Position numbers and translations under genes: made by a program
Notes under the pieces: generated by a model
The model's input: the letters and a program-made list of their open reading frames with translations, nothing else
The model's database searches: none
What the model was told of the DNA's origin: nothing
DNA from: Deinococcus sp. KSM4-11
GTDB taxonomy: Bacteria; Deinococcota; Deinococci; Deinococcales; Deinococcaceae
NCBI RefSeq assembly: GCF_004801415.1
Contig: NZ_SSNX01000008.1
Coordinates: 1-64,000 of the forward strand
Direction of reading: 5' to 3'
Length of the DNA: 64,000 bases
Shown: piece by piece, positions 1 to 10,868 of the stretch
Position numbering within the stretch: position 1 is the first letter of the stretch
Layout of the letters: every line of letters begins with the position of its first letter

Positions 1-24
1 GTTCGAATCTCGTCTCCCGCTCCA
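1..24 (+). tRNA. tRNA-Gly, 3' end only
   Basis: The window opens inside the T arm. A TTCGAAT loop, the 3' T stem, an acceptor strand CTCCCGC, discriminator T and an encoded CCA are visible. The acceptor strand implies a 5' GCGGGAG, which together with the T arm matches bacterial tRNA-Gly. The anticodon lies outside the window, so the isoacceptor is unknown. Confidence 0.8.
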
Positions 25-32
25 CCCCCCCA

Positions 33-61
33 CCCCACCTCGGATGAGGTGGGGTGCTTTT
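33..61 (+). terminator. Rho-independent terminator after tRNA-Gly
   Basis: A perfect 9-bp stem (CCCCACCTC / GAGGTGGGG) with a 4-base loop is followed by a short T run. It begins nine bases after the tRNA CCA end. Confidence 0.85.
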
Positions 62-120
62 GTCGTCAGGGCTGTTGTCGAGACGCACCCGACTTGCCAG
101 GAACAAGAAATCAGCATGAC

Positions 121-155
121 AGAAAGCCCTCCAGACCATTGCTGGAGGGCTTTCT
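121..155. terminator. Bidirectional terminator hairpin
   Basis: A perfect 14-bp inverted repeat (AGAAAGCCCTCCAG and its complement) surrounds a 7-base loop. The stem ends are A-rich and T-rich, so it can work in both directions. It lies 17 bases beyond the stop of the small minus-strand gene ending at 172. Confidence 0.8.
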
Positions 156-171
156 GGGCATCTCTTTTCTG

Positions 172-372
172 TCAGCGCTTGAACAGTTTCCGCATGGCCG
201 ACCAGGGCGACGCACCCTTGTCCTTGCTCAGCGTGGAGGTTGTCTGCTGGGCGTATTGCTGGGTTGCCTCGATCGCAGGGGGGGCGACGTCCTGGTGATC
301 GTCATCCATCTCAACTTCATCCCATTCCAGGATGGGTTTGCTGGCATGGCGTCCGAGGCCACTCGAGGTCAT
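172..372 (-). CDS. Hypothetical small protein (66 aa)
   Basis: I do not recognise this protein. From the ATG at 372 it would be 66 residues, with an acidic middle (WDEVEMDDDHQD), a Gln/Thr-rich stretch and a basic tail ending RKLFKR. A CATCAT hexamer six bases before the ATG resembles the leaderless -10 elements seen elsewhere in the window, and no Shine-Dalgarno sequence is visible. A strong bidirectional hairpin lies just past the stop, which favours a real transcription unit. Base composition is lower in GC than neighbouring genes. The frame stays open further upstream, so the start is uncertain. Confidence 0.45.
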   Translation of the reverse strand: MTSSGLGRHASKPILEWDEVEMDDDHQDVAPPAIEATQQYAQQTTSTLSKDKGASPWSAMRKLFKR

Positions 373-627
373 GTTTAGATGATGCCCAACGCCCTGGATC
401 AGAAGTCTTACAGGGCCTGAGGTTGAACAACATAAATATGGCTTTGAGCGGTTCTGAACCGCCGTCGGGGAGGATGACAGTCCTGAGATTCGCTCTATTG
501 GGCGGTCAGCGGACATGGTCGTCTTGCTCGTTTGCACTCAGGCCGTGTTCGCCGGTGTGTTTGGGATGGACAGCAGCAGTTCGCTTCATGAAGCCGAGGT
601 TCTGCAAGGGAGCAGAAACATAAAGAG
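373..627. other. Intergenic region, no supported gene
   Basis: This stretch is moderately AT-rich. Short frames exist on both strands; one starts behind GGGGAGG near 468 and another has a signal-peptide-like beginning near 515. Neither has clear coding character and one runs into tRNA-Leu, so none is called. Confidence 0.4.
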
Positions 628-659
628 GCAGGCCCCTCCGATTTCCAGGAGAGGCCCGC
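628..659 (-). terminator. Terminator after tRNA-Leu
   Basis: On the minus strand GCGGGCCTCTCC pairs with GGAGGGGCCTGC with two mismatches or wobbles around an 8-base loop. A T-rich tail follows (CTCTTTATGTTT). It begins six bases beyond the tRNA-Leu CCA. Confidence 0.75.
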
Positions 660-664
660 TGGTG

Positions 665-748
665 TGGTGCCGAGAGCGGGACTTGAACCCGCACGGGTTG
701 CCCCGGCCGATTTTAAGTCGGATGCGTCTACCATTCCGCCATCCCGGC
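665..748 (-). tRNA. tRNA-Leu (anticodon UAA)
   Basis: The minus strand folds as a class II tRNA. The acceptor is GCCGGGA with TCTCGGC, followed by discriminator A and an encoded CCA. The D arm contains GGTAGACGC, the anticodon loop is CTTAAAA (anticodon TAA), there is a long variable arm, and the T loop is TTCAAGT. It lies between tmRNA and the small gene at 172-372. Confidence 0.93.
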
Positions 749-808
749 CTGCTGCCCAGGGTGGGCGCGGTCAGTATAGGGTAGCTGCCCGGCACGCGCG
801 GCATGAAC

Positions 809-831
809 AACCCCGCCGGGAAGGCGGGGTT
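809..831 (-). terminator. tmRNA terminator
   Basis: A perfect 9-bp stem (AACCCCGCC / GGCGGGGTT) with a 5-base loop begins two bases beyond the tmRNA 3' CCA on the minus strand. The tail (GTTCATG) is only weakly T-rich. Confidence 0.7.
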
Positions 832-832
832 C

Positions 833-1183
<351 letters not shown>

Positions 1184-1266
1184 AGCGCGTCGGATTGCTC
1201 CGACACGAACAGTTTAACAGGTGCCAGCTGACGGCACATTGACCATTTCCACTATCCCGCCCGGGG

Positions 1267-2124
1267 TCAATCGCGCCGGAACTGCTGGTTGAAGAAGCGC
1301 CACTGTTTTCGCCCGTAAGCGTACACGGGATGAGTCCACTTGCCCGCGACCGTGCCCTCGCGCAGGGCCCTGAGGAGCGTGGCGGGCGAGTCCACGAGCC
1401 GGAAGGGCGTTTCCACCCAGGCCTCGCCGATATCGCGCAGGGTATGCGCGTCGCTGCCGGCGCAGATGGGCAGCTTGCGGGCCCGCGCCCACTCGGCTGC
1501 CGTGTGGTTCCAGCGGTGCTGCGACAGGCGCGAGTTGAAAGTCTCCACGATGTCGATGTCGTCCGCGATCCGCAGCGTCGCCTCCGGGCGCAGGCGGTAG
1601 CGCTTGAGAGGATCGAAGCCGTGCTGGAGCATGACCAGCCCGCCCTGCGCCTTGATCTCGCGCACGGTCTCTTCCGGCGTGAGTTTCGGCGGAATGCGCT
1701 CGGTGACGAACAGCCCGATGAGTTCACCCTCGCTGGTCGTGATCTCCTCGCCAGGCACGACGCTGAGCTTGTCATCCAGGCCCATGTCCGCGATGATCGC
1801 CCGGAGTTCCGGGCCGCCGCGCTGCTGGTCGTGATCCGTGACCGCGATCACGCGGGTGTTCGTGCGCAGCATCCAGCCGGGAATGTCGCGCAGCGCCGTG
1901 CGGCAGTCGTGGCTGACTGCCGTGTGGCAGTGCAGGTCCACCCGCATGACCTGCACGCCCTGCCGCCACACGATGTTGTTCTGGATACCCCGGATGGTGT
2001 GTGGCGGCCGTCCCAGCAGCTTGCCCACGAAATCCTGCACTTGATGCACCGCCGAGACCGGCATGGGCGTCGTGCGGCGCGCCGCCGTCACGTCCGGCGA
2101 GTGGCGGGGGCCGGGGCGGGTCAT
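1267..2124 (-). CDS. PHP-domain phosphoesterase
   Basis: This 285-residue protein has the ordered metal-binding motifs of the PHP superfamily: HCH at about 65-67, TDHD at 96-99, GEE at 125-127, QHGF at 167-170 and GSDAH at 223-227. PHP proteins hydrolyse phosphoesters using a di- or trinuclear metal centre; the substrate here is unknown. The ATG overlaps the stop of the upstream diacylglycerol-kinase gene (ATGA), so the two are probably translationally coupled. The first 55 residues precede the catalytic domain and show no recognised motif. Possible activities in this group include histidinol-phosphatase-like and nucleoside-phosphate phosphatases; the context suggests phosphate-ester metabolism linked to lipids. 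Confidence 0.85.
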   Translation of the reverse strand: MTRPGPRHSPDVTAARRTTPMPVSAVHQVQDFVGKLLGRPPHTIRGIQNNIVWRQGVQVMRVDLHCHTAVSHDCRTALRDIPGWMLRTNTRVIAVTDHDQQRGGPELRAIIADMGLDDKLSVVPGEEITTSEGELIGLFVTERIPPKLTPEETVREIKAQGGLVMLQHGFDPLKRYRLRPEATLRIADDIDIVETFNSRLSQHRWNHTAAEWARARKLPICAGSDAHTLRDIGEAWVETPFRLVDSPATLLRALREGTVAGKWTHPVYAYGRKQWRFFNQQFRRD

Positions 2125-3125
2125 AGAGTCGTTCCCTGGGATGGGGTGGCCACGGCGTCCACGGGCGTACCGGGCACGAGTACCCGGAGCGCGCCCGCCC
2201 AGCACTCGACGCGGATGGAGCCGACCGCGCCCTGTTCGGGGGCGTGCACCTCGCCGTCGACGTGGAAGGCCTGCCCGTGGTAGGGAATCTCGATCACCTG
2301 CGCGCGGCCACTGAGCACGCTGGGCAACGCCTCGAAGTCGTCGCGGGCCAGCGCTGCCAGGTACGTGAGCATGCCGTCCCGGTGGGCGGCGTCGATGCGG
2401 ATCACGTCCAGCAGGCCGTCGGACGTGTCGGCAGTCGTCGCCAGGCGCAGGCGGGGGCCGGTCGCGCGCGTGTTCAGGATTTCCAGCAGGGCGTACGGCG
2501 TCTCGTCCGGTTCCGGCGTGCCGTCCAGCGTGAGGACGATGGGCGTGGGATCGAAGGCCGAGAGGGCCGTGCCCAGCGCCTGCACGGCCCGCAGCGGACT
2601 CTTGCCGTCGTCCGGGTTGTACTCCGCGAGCACCTCTGCGAAGGCCCCGCAGCCGAAGGCCTCCAGGAACACATCCTCGCCCCACGGGGCGGTCACGCGG
2701 CCCAGGTCGAAGGGCTGCACCTGCGCGCCCCGGTAGCCGGCGATCACGTCCAGCGGATCGCCCTGAATTCCCAGGGTGCGGCCGATGTTGTTCGCGGTGC
2801 CCATGGGAATGATGCCCAGAACCACACCCTCCCGCCCGGCGAGGTGCAGGGTCGCGGCGCGGATGGTGCCGTCGCCGCCGGCCACGAACACCGTGCCCTC
2901 GACCTCTCGCAGCGCGTGCACGAGATCCGCCTCGGAGTCCGTCGCGCGGTACACGGGGTGGTAGCCGAGCTGGTGCAGCGCCTCCACCAGATGATCCGGG
3001 CTGCTGCGCTCACTGCCACCCGCGTTGGTGTTGTAGATCAGCGTGGCCTCGGTGCTGGCCGGCGCGTCCGTGCCGGGCACACGGGACTCTGGGATGGCCT
3101 CGGGGGCGGCGTCGTGCAGGGTCAT
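2121..3125 (-). CDS. Diacylglycerol kinase-like lipid kinase (paralogue 1)
   Basis: This 334-residue protein of the DAGK catalytic / YegS-BmrU family has GGDGT at 83-87, a following GIIPMGTANNIGRTL nucleotide-binding segment near residue 105, and the C-terminal beta-sandwich typical of lipid kinases. The predicted reaction is ATP-dependent phosphorylation of diacylglycerol or a related lipid at the membrane. About 27 N-terminal residues have no counterpart in the paralogue at 3607. A TACAGT -10 element six bases before the ATG indicates a leaderless transcript. It overlaps the PHP gene. The lipid substrate cannot be read from sequence. Confidence 0.88.
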   Translation of the reverse strand: MTLHDAAPEAIPESRVPGTDAPASTEATLIYNTNAGGSERSSPDHLVEALHQLGYHPVYRATDSEADLVHALREVEGTVFVAGGDGTIRAATLHLAGREGVVLGIIPMGTANNIGRTLGIQGDPLDVIAGYRGAQVQPFDLGRVTAPWGEDVFLEAFGCGAFAEVLAEYNPDDGKSPLRAVQALGTALSAFDPTPIVLTLDGTPEPDETPYALLEILNTRATGPRLRLATTADTSDGLLDVIRIDAAHRDGMLTYLAALARDDFEALPSVLSGRAQVIEIPYHGQAFHVDGEVHAPEQGAVGSIRVECWAGALRVLVPGTPVDAVATPSQGTTL

Positions 3126-3171
3126 GCGGCCACTGTACGGACTGCCTCTCTCACGCGCCTTGTGAAAACCG

Positions 3172-3558
3172 TCAGGGGACTCGGGGGTGGCTGGCCGTGC
3201 GCCCGTTCTCCGGCCGCTGGCCTCGCAGCGCCGCCCAGTCCTCGTAGGCCAGCGCGGGCAACAGGGCGAAGCTGCCCACGAACAGCGAGGCGATGGCAGC
3301 CGGGACGCGCACGGCCGTCCGGCCGTTCAGCACGAGGTACAGCGCGCCCAGGGTGGAGAGGGCACCGATGTCCATGAACATGATCCGCGTGAACGGACTG
3401 CGTTTCAGGGACTCCATGGTGCCCAGGTCGCCCGGCCGCCGACCTCCGAACGCAGCGGTCAGGATCAGCATGAGCAGCAGCGACCCGTACAGGCGGATCC
3501 GGTCGGCCGACGGGTGGCGGTACTTCTCGGCATACGCGGAGATGGGGGATCGGTTCAT
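3172..3558 (-). CDS. Hypothetical membrane protein (128 aa)
   Basis: No family is recognised. There are about three hydrophobic segments: near residues 24-38 (YGSLLLMLILTAAFG), 58-78 (IMFMDIGALSTLGALYLVL) and 84-104. The tail is polar and Arg/Pro-rich. The start ATG at 3558 follows a TACGCT -10 element by five bases, indicating a leaderless message. Its promoter is back-to-back with that of the second lipid-kinase gene. The position between two lipid kinases suggests a membrane-related role, but this is only guilt by association. Confidence 0.7.
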   Translation of the reverse strand: MNRSPISAYAEKYRHPSADRIRLYGSLLLMLILTAAFGGRRPGDLGTMESLKRSPFTRIMFMDIGALSTLGALYLVLNGRTAVRVPAAIASLFVGSFALLPALAYEDWAALRGQRPENGRTASHPRVP

Positions 3559-3563
3559 ACGCC

Positions 3564-3586
3564 AGCGTACCGCCCCGCTCTACAGT
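3564..3586. promoter_or_regulatory. Back-to-back divergent promoters
   Basis: On the minus strand TACGCT (3564-3569) lies five bases before the ATG at 3558. On the plus strand TACAGT (3581-3586) lies six bases before the ATG at 3593. Only 11 bases separate the two -10 elements, so their -35 regions must overlap the opposite start sites and the two transcripts probably compete. Confidence 0.55.
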
Positions 3587-3592
3587 GCCGGC

Positions 3593-3610
3593 ATGAGGGT
3601 GCCCGCATGA
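3593..3610 (+). CDS. Five-codon leaderless upstream ORF (MRVPA)
   Basis: ATG AGG GTG CCC GCA TGA starts six bases after the TACAGT -10 element. Its TGA overlaps the ATG of the lipid-kinase gene (ATGA). The downstream gene has no Shine-Dalgarno sequence of its own, so ribosomes loading on this leaderless start could reinitiate on the kinase. Translation is not shown; the reading is by analogy with the frames at 17772 and 23198. Confidence 0.4.
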   Translation: MRVPA

Positions 3611-4506
3611 CGTCCGCCGCCCGGCCCGCCACGCTGGTCTACAACGCCGGTGGCGGCAGTAGCCACCGCGCCCCGCTGGAGGCGGTCATGGCCGCGTTGC
3701 AGGACGCCGGGTATGACGCCCGCCACCTTGCCACCCACAGCGCGGACGACGTGCCCCGCGTGCTGAGCGGTGTGACGGGCCCCGTGTTCGTGGCGGGCGG
3801 CGACGGCACCTTCCGCTGCGTCGCACTGGCCCTGGCCGGACGGCTGGACGTGACCCTGGGCGTGATTCCGCTGGGCACGTCGAACAACATCGCGGGCACG
3901 CTGGGCCTGCGGGGCGCTCCGCTGGACATTGTCCGCTCGTACGCGGGAGCGCAGGGCACGCCCTTCGACGCGGGCCGCGTGACCGCTCCGTGGGGCACGG
4001 ATCTGTTCTTCGAGGCCTGCGGTTGCGGCGTGTTCGCGGACATCCTGCACGCCTACGACCCGGACGCGCCCAAGAGTCCGCTGCGGGCCGTGCAGGCGCT
4101 GCTGGACACCCTGCCGAACTTCACGCCCACCGACCTGGACGTGACGCTGGACGGACAGCTGCACCCCGGCCCCGCGCTGGCCCTGCTGGAGGTCATGAAC
4201 ATCCAATGCACCGGCAACTCCATGCGGCTCGCGCCGGACGCGCACCCCGGCGACGGCCGCCTGAACCTGATCCGCGTGAACGGCGAGCAGCGCGACAGTC
4301 TGCTGGCCTACGGCTCGGCCCTGCTGCGCGGCCAGTTCGACACGTTGCCCAGCGTCACCGCGCACGACCTGAGCACCGTGAGCATTCCCTATGCCGGTCA
4401 GGTGTTCCACGTAGATGGCGAGACCCGCCCAGCGGGGACGCCCGGCGGCAGCGTGGATATCGAGGTGTGGCCCGGCGCCCTGAGCGTGCTGCTTCCGCCC
4501 GCATGA
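3607..4506 (+). CDS. Diacylglycerol kinase-like lipid kinase (paralogue 2)
   Basis: This 299-residue protein is clearly homologous along its length to the product of 2121-3125. It has GGDGT at 64-68, GVIPLGTSNNIAGTL near residue 87, VTAPWGTDLFFEACGCG near 126 and a GQVFHVDGE segment near the C-terminus. ATP-dependent lipid phosphorylation is predicted. The start at 3607 is preferred because homology begins at once and because the TGA of a five-codon upstream frame overlaps it. Its stop overlaps the ATG of the PAP2 phosphatase gene (ATGA), so an enzyme making a lipid phosphate is coupled to one likely to remove it. Confidence 0.88.
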   Translation: MTSAARPATLVYNAGGGSSHRAPLEAVMAALQDAGYDARHLATHSADDVPRVLSGVTGPVFVAGGDGTFRCVALALAGRLDVTLGVIPLGTSNNIAGTLGLRGAPLDIVRSYAGAQGTPFDAGRVTAPWGTDLFFEACGCGVFADILHAYDPDAPKSPLRAVQALLDTLPNFTPTDLDVTLDGQLHPGPALALLEVMNIQCTGNSMRLAPDAHPGDGRLNLIRVNGEQRDSLLAYGSALLRGQFDTLPSVTAHDLSTVSIPYAGQVFHVDGETRPAGTPGGSVDIEVWPGALSVLLPPA

Positions 4507-5132
4507 GCCGCGCCACCCTGACGGGCGGCGTGATTGCCCTGCTGCTGCTCGCGCTGCTCACGGTCGCGGTGAGGTCGGGCCACCCGCTCGCCTTCGACCG
4601 GCCCCTGAGCGTGTGGCTGCACGGGCAGGCCACGCCGCCGGACGTGACCGGCGCAGACATCCTGAACGTGACCGGCACCCTGGCGGTGGTGGTGCCCGCC
4701 ACGCTGATAACGGCCGCAGTGTTCGCCGCCCGGCAGCGGCCCCGACACGCGCTGACGGTACTGGGCGGCATGACCGCCACCCTGGCCGCGCAGCTCGCCC
4801 TGAACGCCGCCGTCCACCGGCCCCGGCCCACGCTGTACCCGCATCTGGTCGCCGCGCCCGGCCTGTCATACCCCAGCGGGCACACGGCCCTGGCCGCCGC
4901 ACTGGGCACGCTCGCCGCTGTCCTCGCGTGGCGCACCCGCTGGCGCTGGCCCACCGTGATCCTCGCCCTCGGGTACGCCGTGGCGATGGGCACCGCCCGC
5001 GTGCTCCTGGGCGTTCACAATCCCAGCGACGTGCTGGCCGGGTGGCTGCTGGGCAGCAGCATGGGGCTGCTGGCGGCGTGGATGGGGGAGAGGGTACGGC
5101 ACAGACGCAGAGCAACCCGGCCGCACCGGTAG
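4503..5132 (+). CDS. PAP2-family membrane phosphatase
   Basis: This 209-residue protein has several hydrophobic segments and the PAP2 signature. The first motif ends RPRP at 106-109, the second is PSGH at 124-127, and the third has R166, H172 and D176. Family members remove phosphate from phosphatidate, undecaprenyl pyrophosphate and similar lipids at the periplasmic face of the membrane. The lysine expected at the start of the first motif is Asn101. The ATG overlaps the lipid-kinase stop, so the pair forms a coupled kinase-phosphatase unit. The substrate could be phosphatidate or an isoprenoid pyrophosphate. Confidence 0.88.
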   Translation: MSRATLTGGVIALLLLALLTVAVRSGHPLAFDRPLSVWLHGQATPPDVTGADILNVTGTLAVVVPATLITAAVFAARQRPRHALTVLGGMTATLAAQLALNAAVHRPRPTLYPHLVAAPGLSYPSGHTALAAALGTLAAVLAWRTRWRWPTVILALGYAVAMGTARVLLGVHNPSDVLAGWLLGSSMGLLAAWMGERVRHRRRATRPHR

Positions 5133-5144
5133 AACGCTGCCGTC

Positions 5145-5867
5145 TTACGCCGGTTTCAGCCGTTTCCGCACGCTCTCGGCGTACACCTCGGCCTCGCCAC
5201 TCTGTACGGCCTGCACGATCAGGCCGCCCACATACTCGGCACTGTCGCCCTGCACGTAGGCCGCCGCGCGTTTCGGGTCGCTGGCCACGGAGTTGTATCC
5301 GAAGTCCGTGGCCGTCATGCCCGGATGCACCAGACTGACCGTGATCCCCAGCGGGCGGAATTCCTCGCGGGCGATCAGGGTCAGGTTGTTCAGCGCGTGC
5401 TTGGTACTGGAGTACGGCGCGAGCCCCGGCACCAGCATCTTGGTCGTGCCGGAACTGATGTTCACGATGCTGCCCGACCCCTGCGCGGTCATGATCGGCA
5501 GCACCTGCTGCATGGCGTTCAGCACGCTCACCACGTTCAGTTCCAGCAGTTCGCGGTATTCGGCCAGCCCCGCCTGCGCCACCGGCACGTGCATGCCCCG
5601 GCCCGCGTTGTTCACCAGCACGTCAATGCGCCCGTAGTGCGCGTGCGTCTGCGCCACCATGCGAGCCACCGACGCCTCGTCGAGCATGTCCGTGGGCACG
5701 GCCAGCGCGTCCGGCAGCCGGGCGGCCAGTTCGCGCAGTTTGTCCTCGGAGCGGGCGGCCAGCGCCACCTTCGCCCCCTGCGCCGCGAACGCCTCCGCCG
5801 CCGCGAGACCGATGCCCGAGGACGCGCCGGTGATGAGGACGACTTTACTGGATATGGAAGTAGTCAC
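5145..5867 (-). CDS. Short-chain dehydrogenase/reductase
   Basis: This classical SDR of about 240 residues has TGASSGIG at 13-20 for NAD(P) binding, NNAG near 86, a serine in NISSGT, and the YxxxK catalytic pair (YSSTK). The reaction is NAD(P)H-dependent oxidoreduction of an unidentified alcohol or ketone. The GTG at 5867 is chosen because the alignable domain starts right after it. A TTG 51 bases upstream is also in frame, but that segment is AT-rich like the adjoining foreign island. No Shine-Dalgarno sequence is evident. The gene is co-oriented with the ATPase gene upstream but likely unrelated to it. Confidence 0.85.
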   Translation of the reverse strand: MTTSISSKVVLITGASSGIGLAAAEAFAAQGAKVALAARSEDKLRELAARLPDALAVPTDMLDEASVARMVAQTHAHYGRIDVLVNNAGRGMHVPVAQAGLAEYRELLELNVVSVLNAMQQVLPIMTAQGSGSIVNISSGTTKMLVPGLAPYSSTKHALNNLTLIAREEFRPLGITVSLVHPGMTATDFGYNSVASDPKRAAAYVQGDSAEYVGGLIVQAVQSGEAEVYAESVRKRLKPA

Positions 5868-5947
5868 AGGATGTAGCGTATCATTCTCTTTAATATCTGT
5901 GGTTAAACAATATCTCAACCGGTTCCCTGACGTCTAATGTTCACTCT

Positions 5948-7609
5948 TCATAAGAGTTTTTCCAAATCAGGGTCTCTTAAGAGGCCTGATGGTTTTGTAG
6001 AATCTAGATTACCACCTGTAATTTTCCTGTATTCACCTCTTATCATTGATAAATACTTTTTTCCATTGATATTTTGAAAGCTCGGGAGGCTCGCCTTCGC
6101 AGATTCGTCGATTTCCTCCTTAGAAGGAGCGGATAATCCTGCTCTATATTGCTATCCGCGCGCGTCATCTAGCTTTCTTCGATATATCTGTCTCATTTCA
6201 TCTATTTTGGCGTCGGATGAATTCACATTATGGATTGAATTTAAAACGTCAGATTCATTTCCAATATTGATTGATTTCAAGTAATCTTCTAGGGTAAAAT
6301 ATGACTCTATGTCAGACCCTTTCGTGACGAAAAGATCAATCGAATTGTTTTTGAGTCTTTTGGATTGATCGTCGAAGTATTCCGGACTCAGGCAATCTCT
6401 ATCTCTATGCAAAATTACCTTGACAGTTTTGGAGATGCTGTGAATAACTTTCGCCATAGCTATGGCAGTGTCAATCCTTGAGCTGCCCTTGTAGGACCAA
6501 ATGCTGAACACTTCTGACTCTATATGGGAACTTAAGAGTGTCTTCAGGAAGGAGGTGTCGCTATCCTCTGTGAAAATGATGTATTTAATTCCTTTATTGG
6601 AGAGTAGTCCCTCCGCTGAATCTATAGCACCTAAGTCTAGCAAAATATCTAAATTGTCTGTGAAAATTAGGGCCTCTCCGTTCTTAATCCAAATCTTTTT
6701 CGTGTTTTTTGTAGCGGCATCCAAAATGTGCCTTGAATGAGTAGACACAATTGTCTGAATGTCGACGCTTTCTAAAAATTTCGATATCCTTCTCTGATTA
6801 TCGGGATGGACATGAGAGTCCGGTTCATCGAGCAGTAAAACCTTTGGCTTAAACAGATATGAATAAGAAAGGATCTGGGTAACCTGTAAAAAGCCTGTTC
6901 CCATGGCATCAATTGGGAGCTTTCCATTTGGCCTTTCTACATATACCTCAATATGCTCGTCTATGTTCTCGTCAAATTTGAACTTGATATTGTGATCTGG
7001 AAAGATCAGCTTGAGGGAGTCTTGAAAGCTCTGCCATGCAATTTTATCTGAGTTCAGTTTAAAGAGTACATTTCTAAAAACTAAGTTAGCGTCTCCGCGT
7101 GCTAGCGCACGTCTTATGACACCTAGGGATTCCAGCTGTTCGTTTTTTGAGATTCCTGCTAAACCTGGCACAAAAATACTAAATGGATGATCTATATCGG
7201 CCAACTCCCTGGCCCTAATGAGGTTGTTGTGAGATACTACAAGATTTTTATTCTTACCCTTTTTAACTCCAATGGTCAGAACTGTACTGTTTGAGAATTC
7301 AAATCCGACTTCAAAACCACTTGTCTGTGTCAAATTTCCATTGTGAGCAAAATACTCAATGTCTTCAAAGGGAGTATATAAAATTTGATTGGGTGATATA
7401 GTTGAAGTAGATGCCGAAGCGCTGGCGGGAATCTTCTTAAGCCTATCAGTAAGTTCTATGCTTTGCATAAGAGCAGTTGACATGTGTACAGCTTGCATTA
7501 TGGATGTCTTGCCCGAATTGTTGGAACCAATTAATATATTTAGGGATTGAAGCTCTATTGAGAGAGCTTCAATCCCCTTAAAATTCTTGATAGTGAGCTT
7601 TTTGATCAT
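5948..7609 (-). pseudogene. OLD-like ATPase with TOPRIM nuclease domain, split by an in-frame TAG
   Basis: The intact part (485 residues from the ATG at 7609) has an SMC/ABC-type ATPase: Walker A GSNNSGKT at 28-35, Walker B VLLLDEP at 257-263 and the STHS switch at 289-292. A TOPRIM domain follows, with E348 in FTEDSDT, DRD at 403-405 and DIESYF at 433-438. This is the layout of OLD/GajA-type phage-defence nucleases. A TAG at 6152-6154 ends the frame, yet the same frame stays open for 67 more codons to a TGA at 5948, with a protein-like sequence (including NGKKYLSMIRG). A TGG-to-TAG change would explain it. GC content is far below the host's. A TTG at 7618 is an alternative start. No partner gene is adjacent. 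Confidence 0.8.
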
Positions 7610-7639
7610 CCTATCCAATTTACATTAGTGTATAGAATT

Positions 7640-10678
<3,039 letters not shown>

Positions 10679-10824
10679 GGTGGGGCTCCTTGAAGGGGAA
10701 CGAAAAACGGAAACGACACTCACTCCCGGCGTCCGGTGAGGCGCGGCGGGTGAACAGTACGGTGCTCAGGTGAGTACGAGGGGGCGTGGGCCGGGTCTGA
10801 CTGTACCACCGTCTGGGGGCGTGT

Positions 10825-10868
10825 ACAAGCGCTAGTACCCACCATCCACTGCGGGTACAACATGCGGT
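10825..10868 (-). promoter_or_regulatory. Candidate tandem NrdR boxes upstream of nrdJ
   Basis: Two imperfect palindromes, ACTAGCGCTTGT (10825-10836) and ACCGCATGTTGT (10857-10868, both read on the minus strand), share AC....TTGT and are exactly 32 bases apart, about three helical turns. NrdR operators are known to occur as such spaced pairs before RNR genes. The 10825 site lies in a wider near-perfect 14-bp palindrome. A gene for NrdR lies at 17786. The match is by eye, without a matrix score. Confidence 0.5.

Noticed and set aside
468..623. Plus-strand short frames behind GGGGAGG, running toward tRNA-Leu
   Set aside because: Poor composition, no -10 pattern and overlap with the tRNA terminator.
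5934..7628. Terminal inverted repeats of a transposon around the ATPase gene
   Set aside because: Only 7 bp match, with no transposase and no target-site duplication; kept only as a weak note in the island finding.
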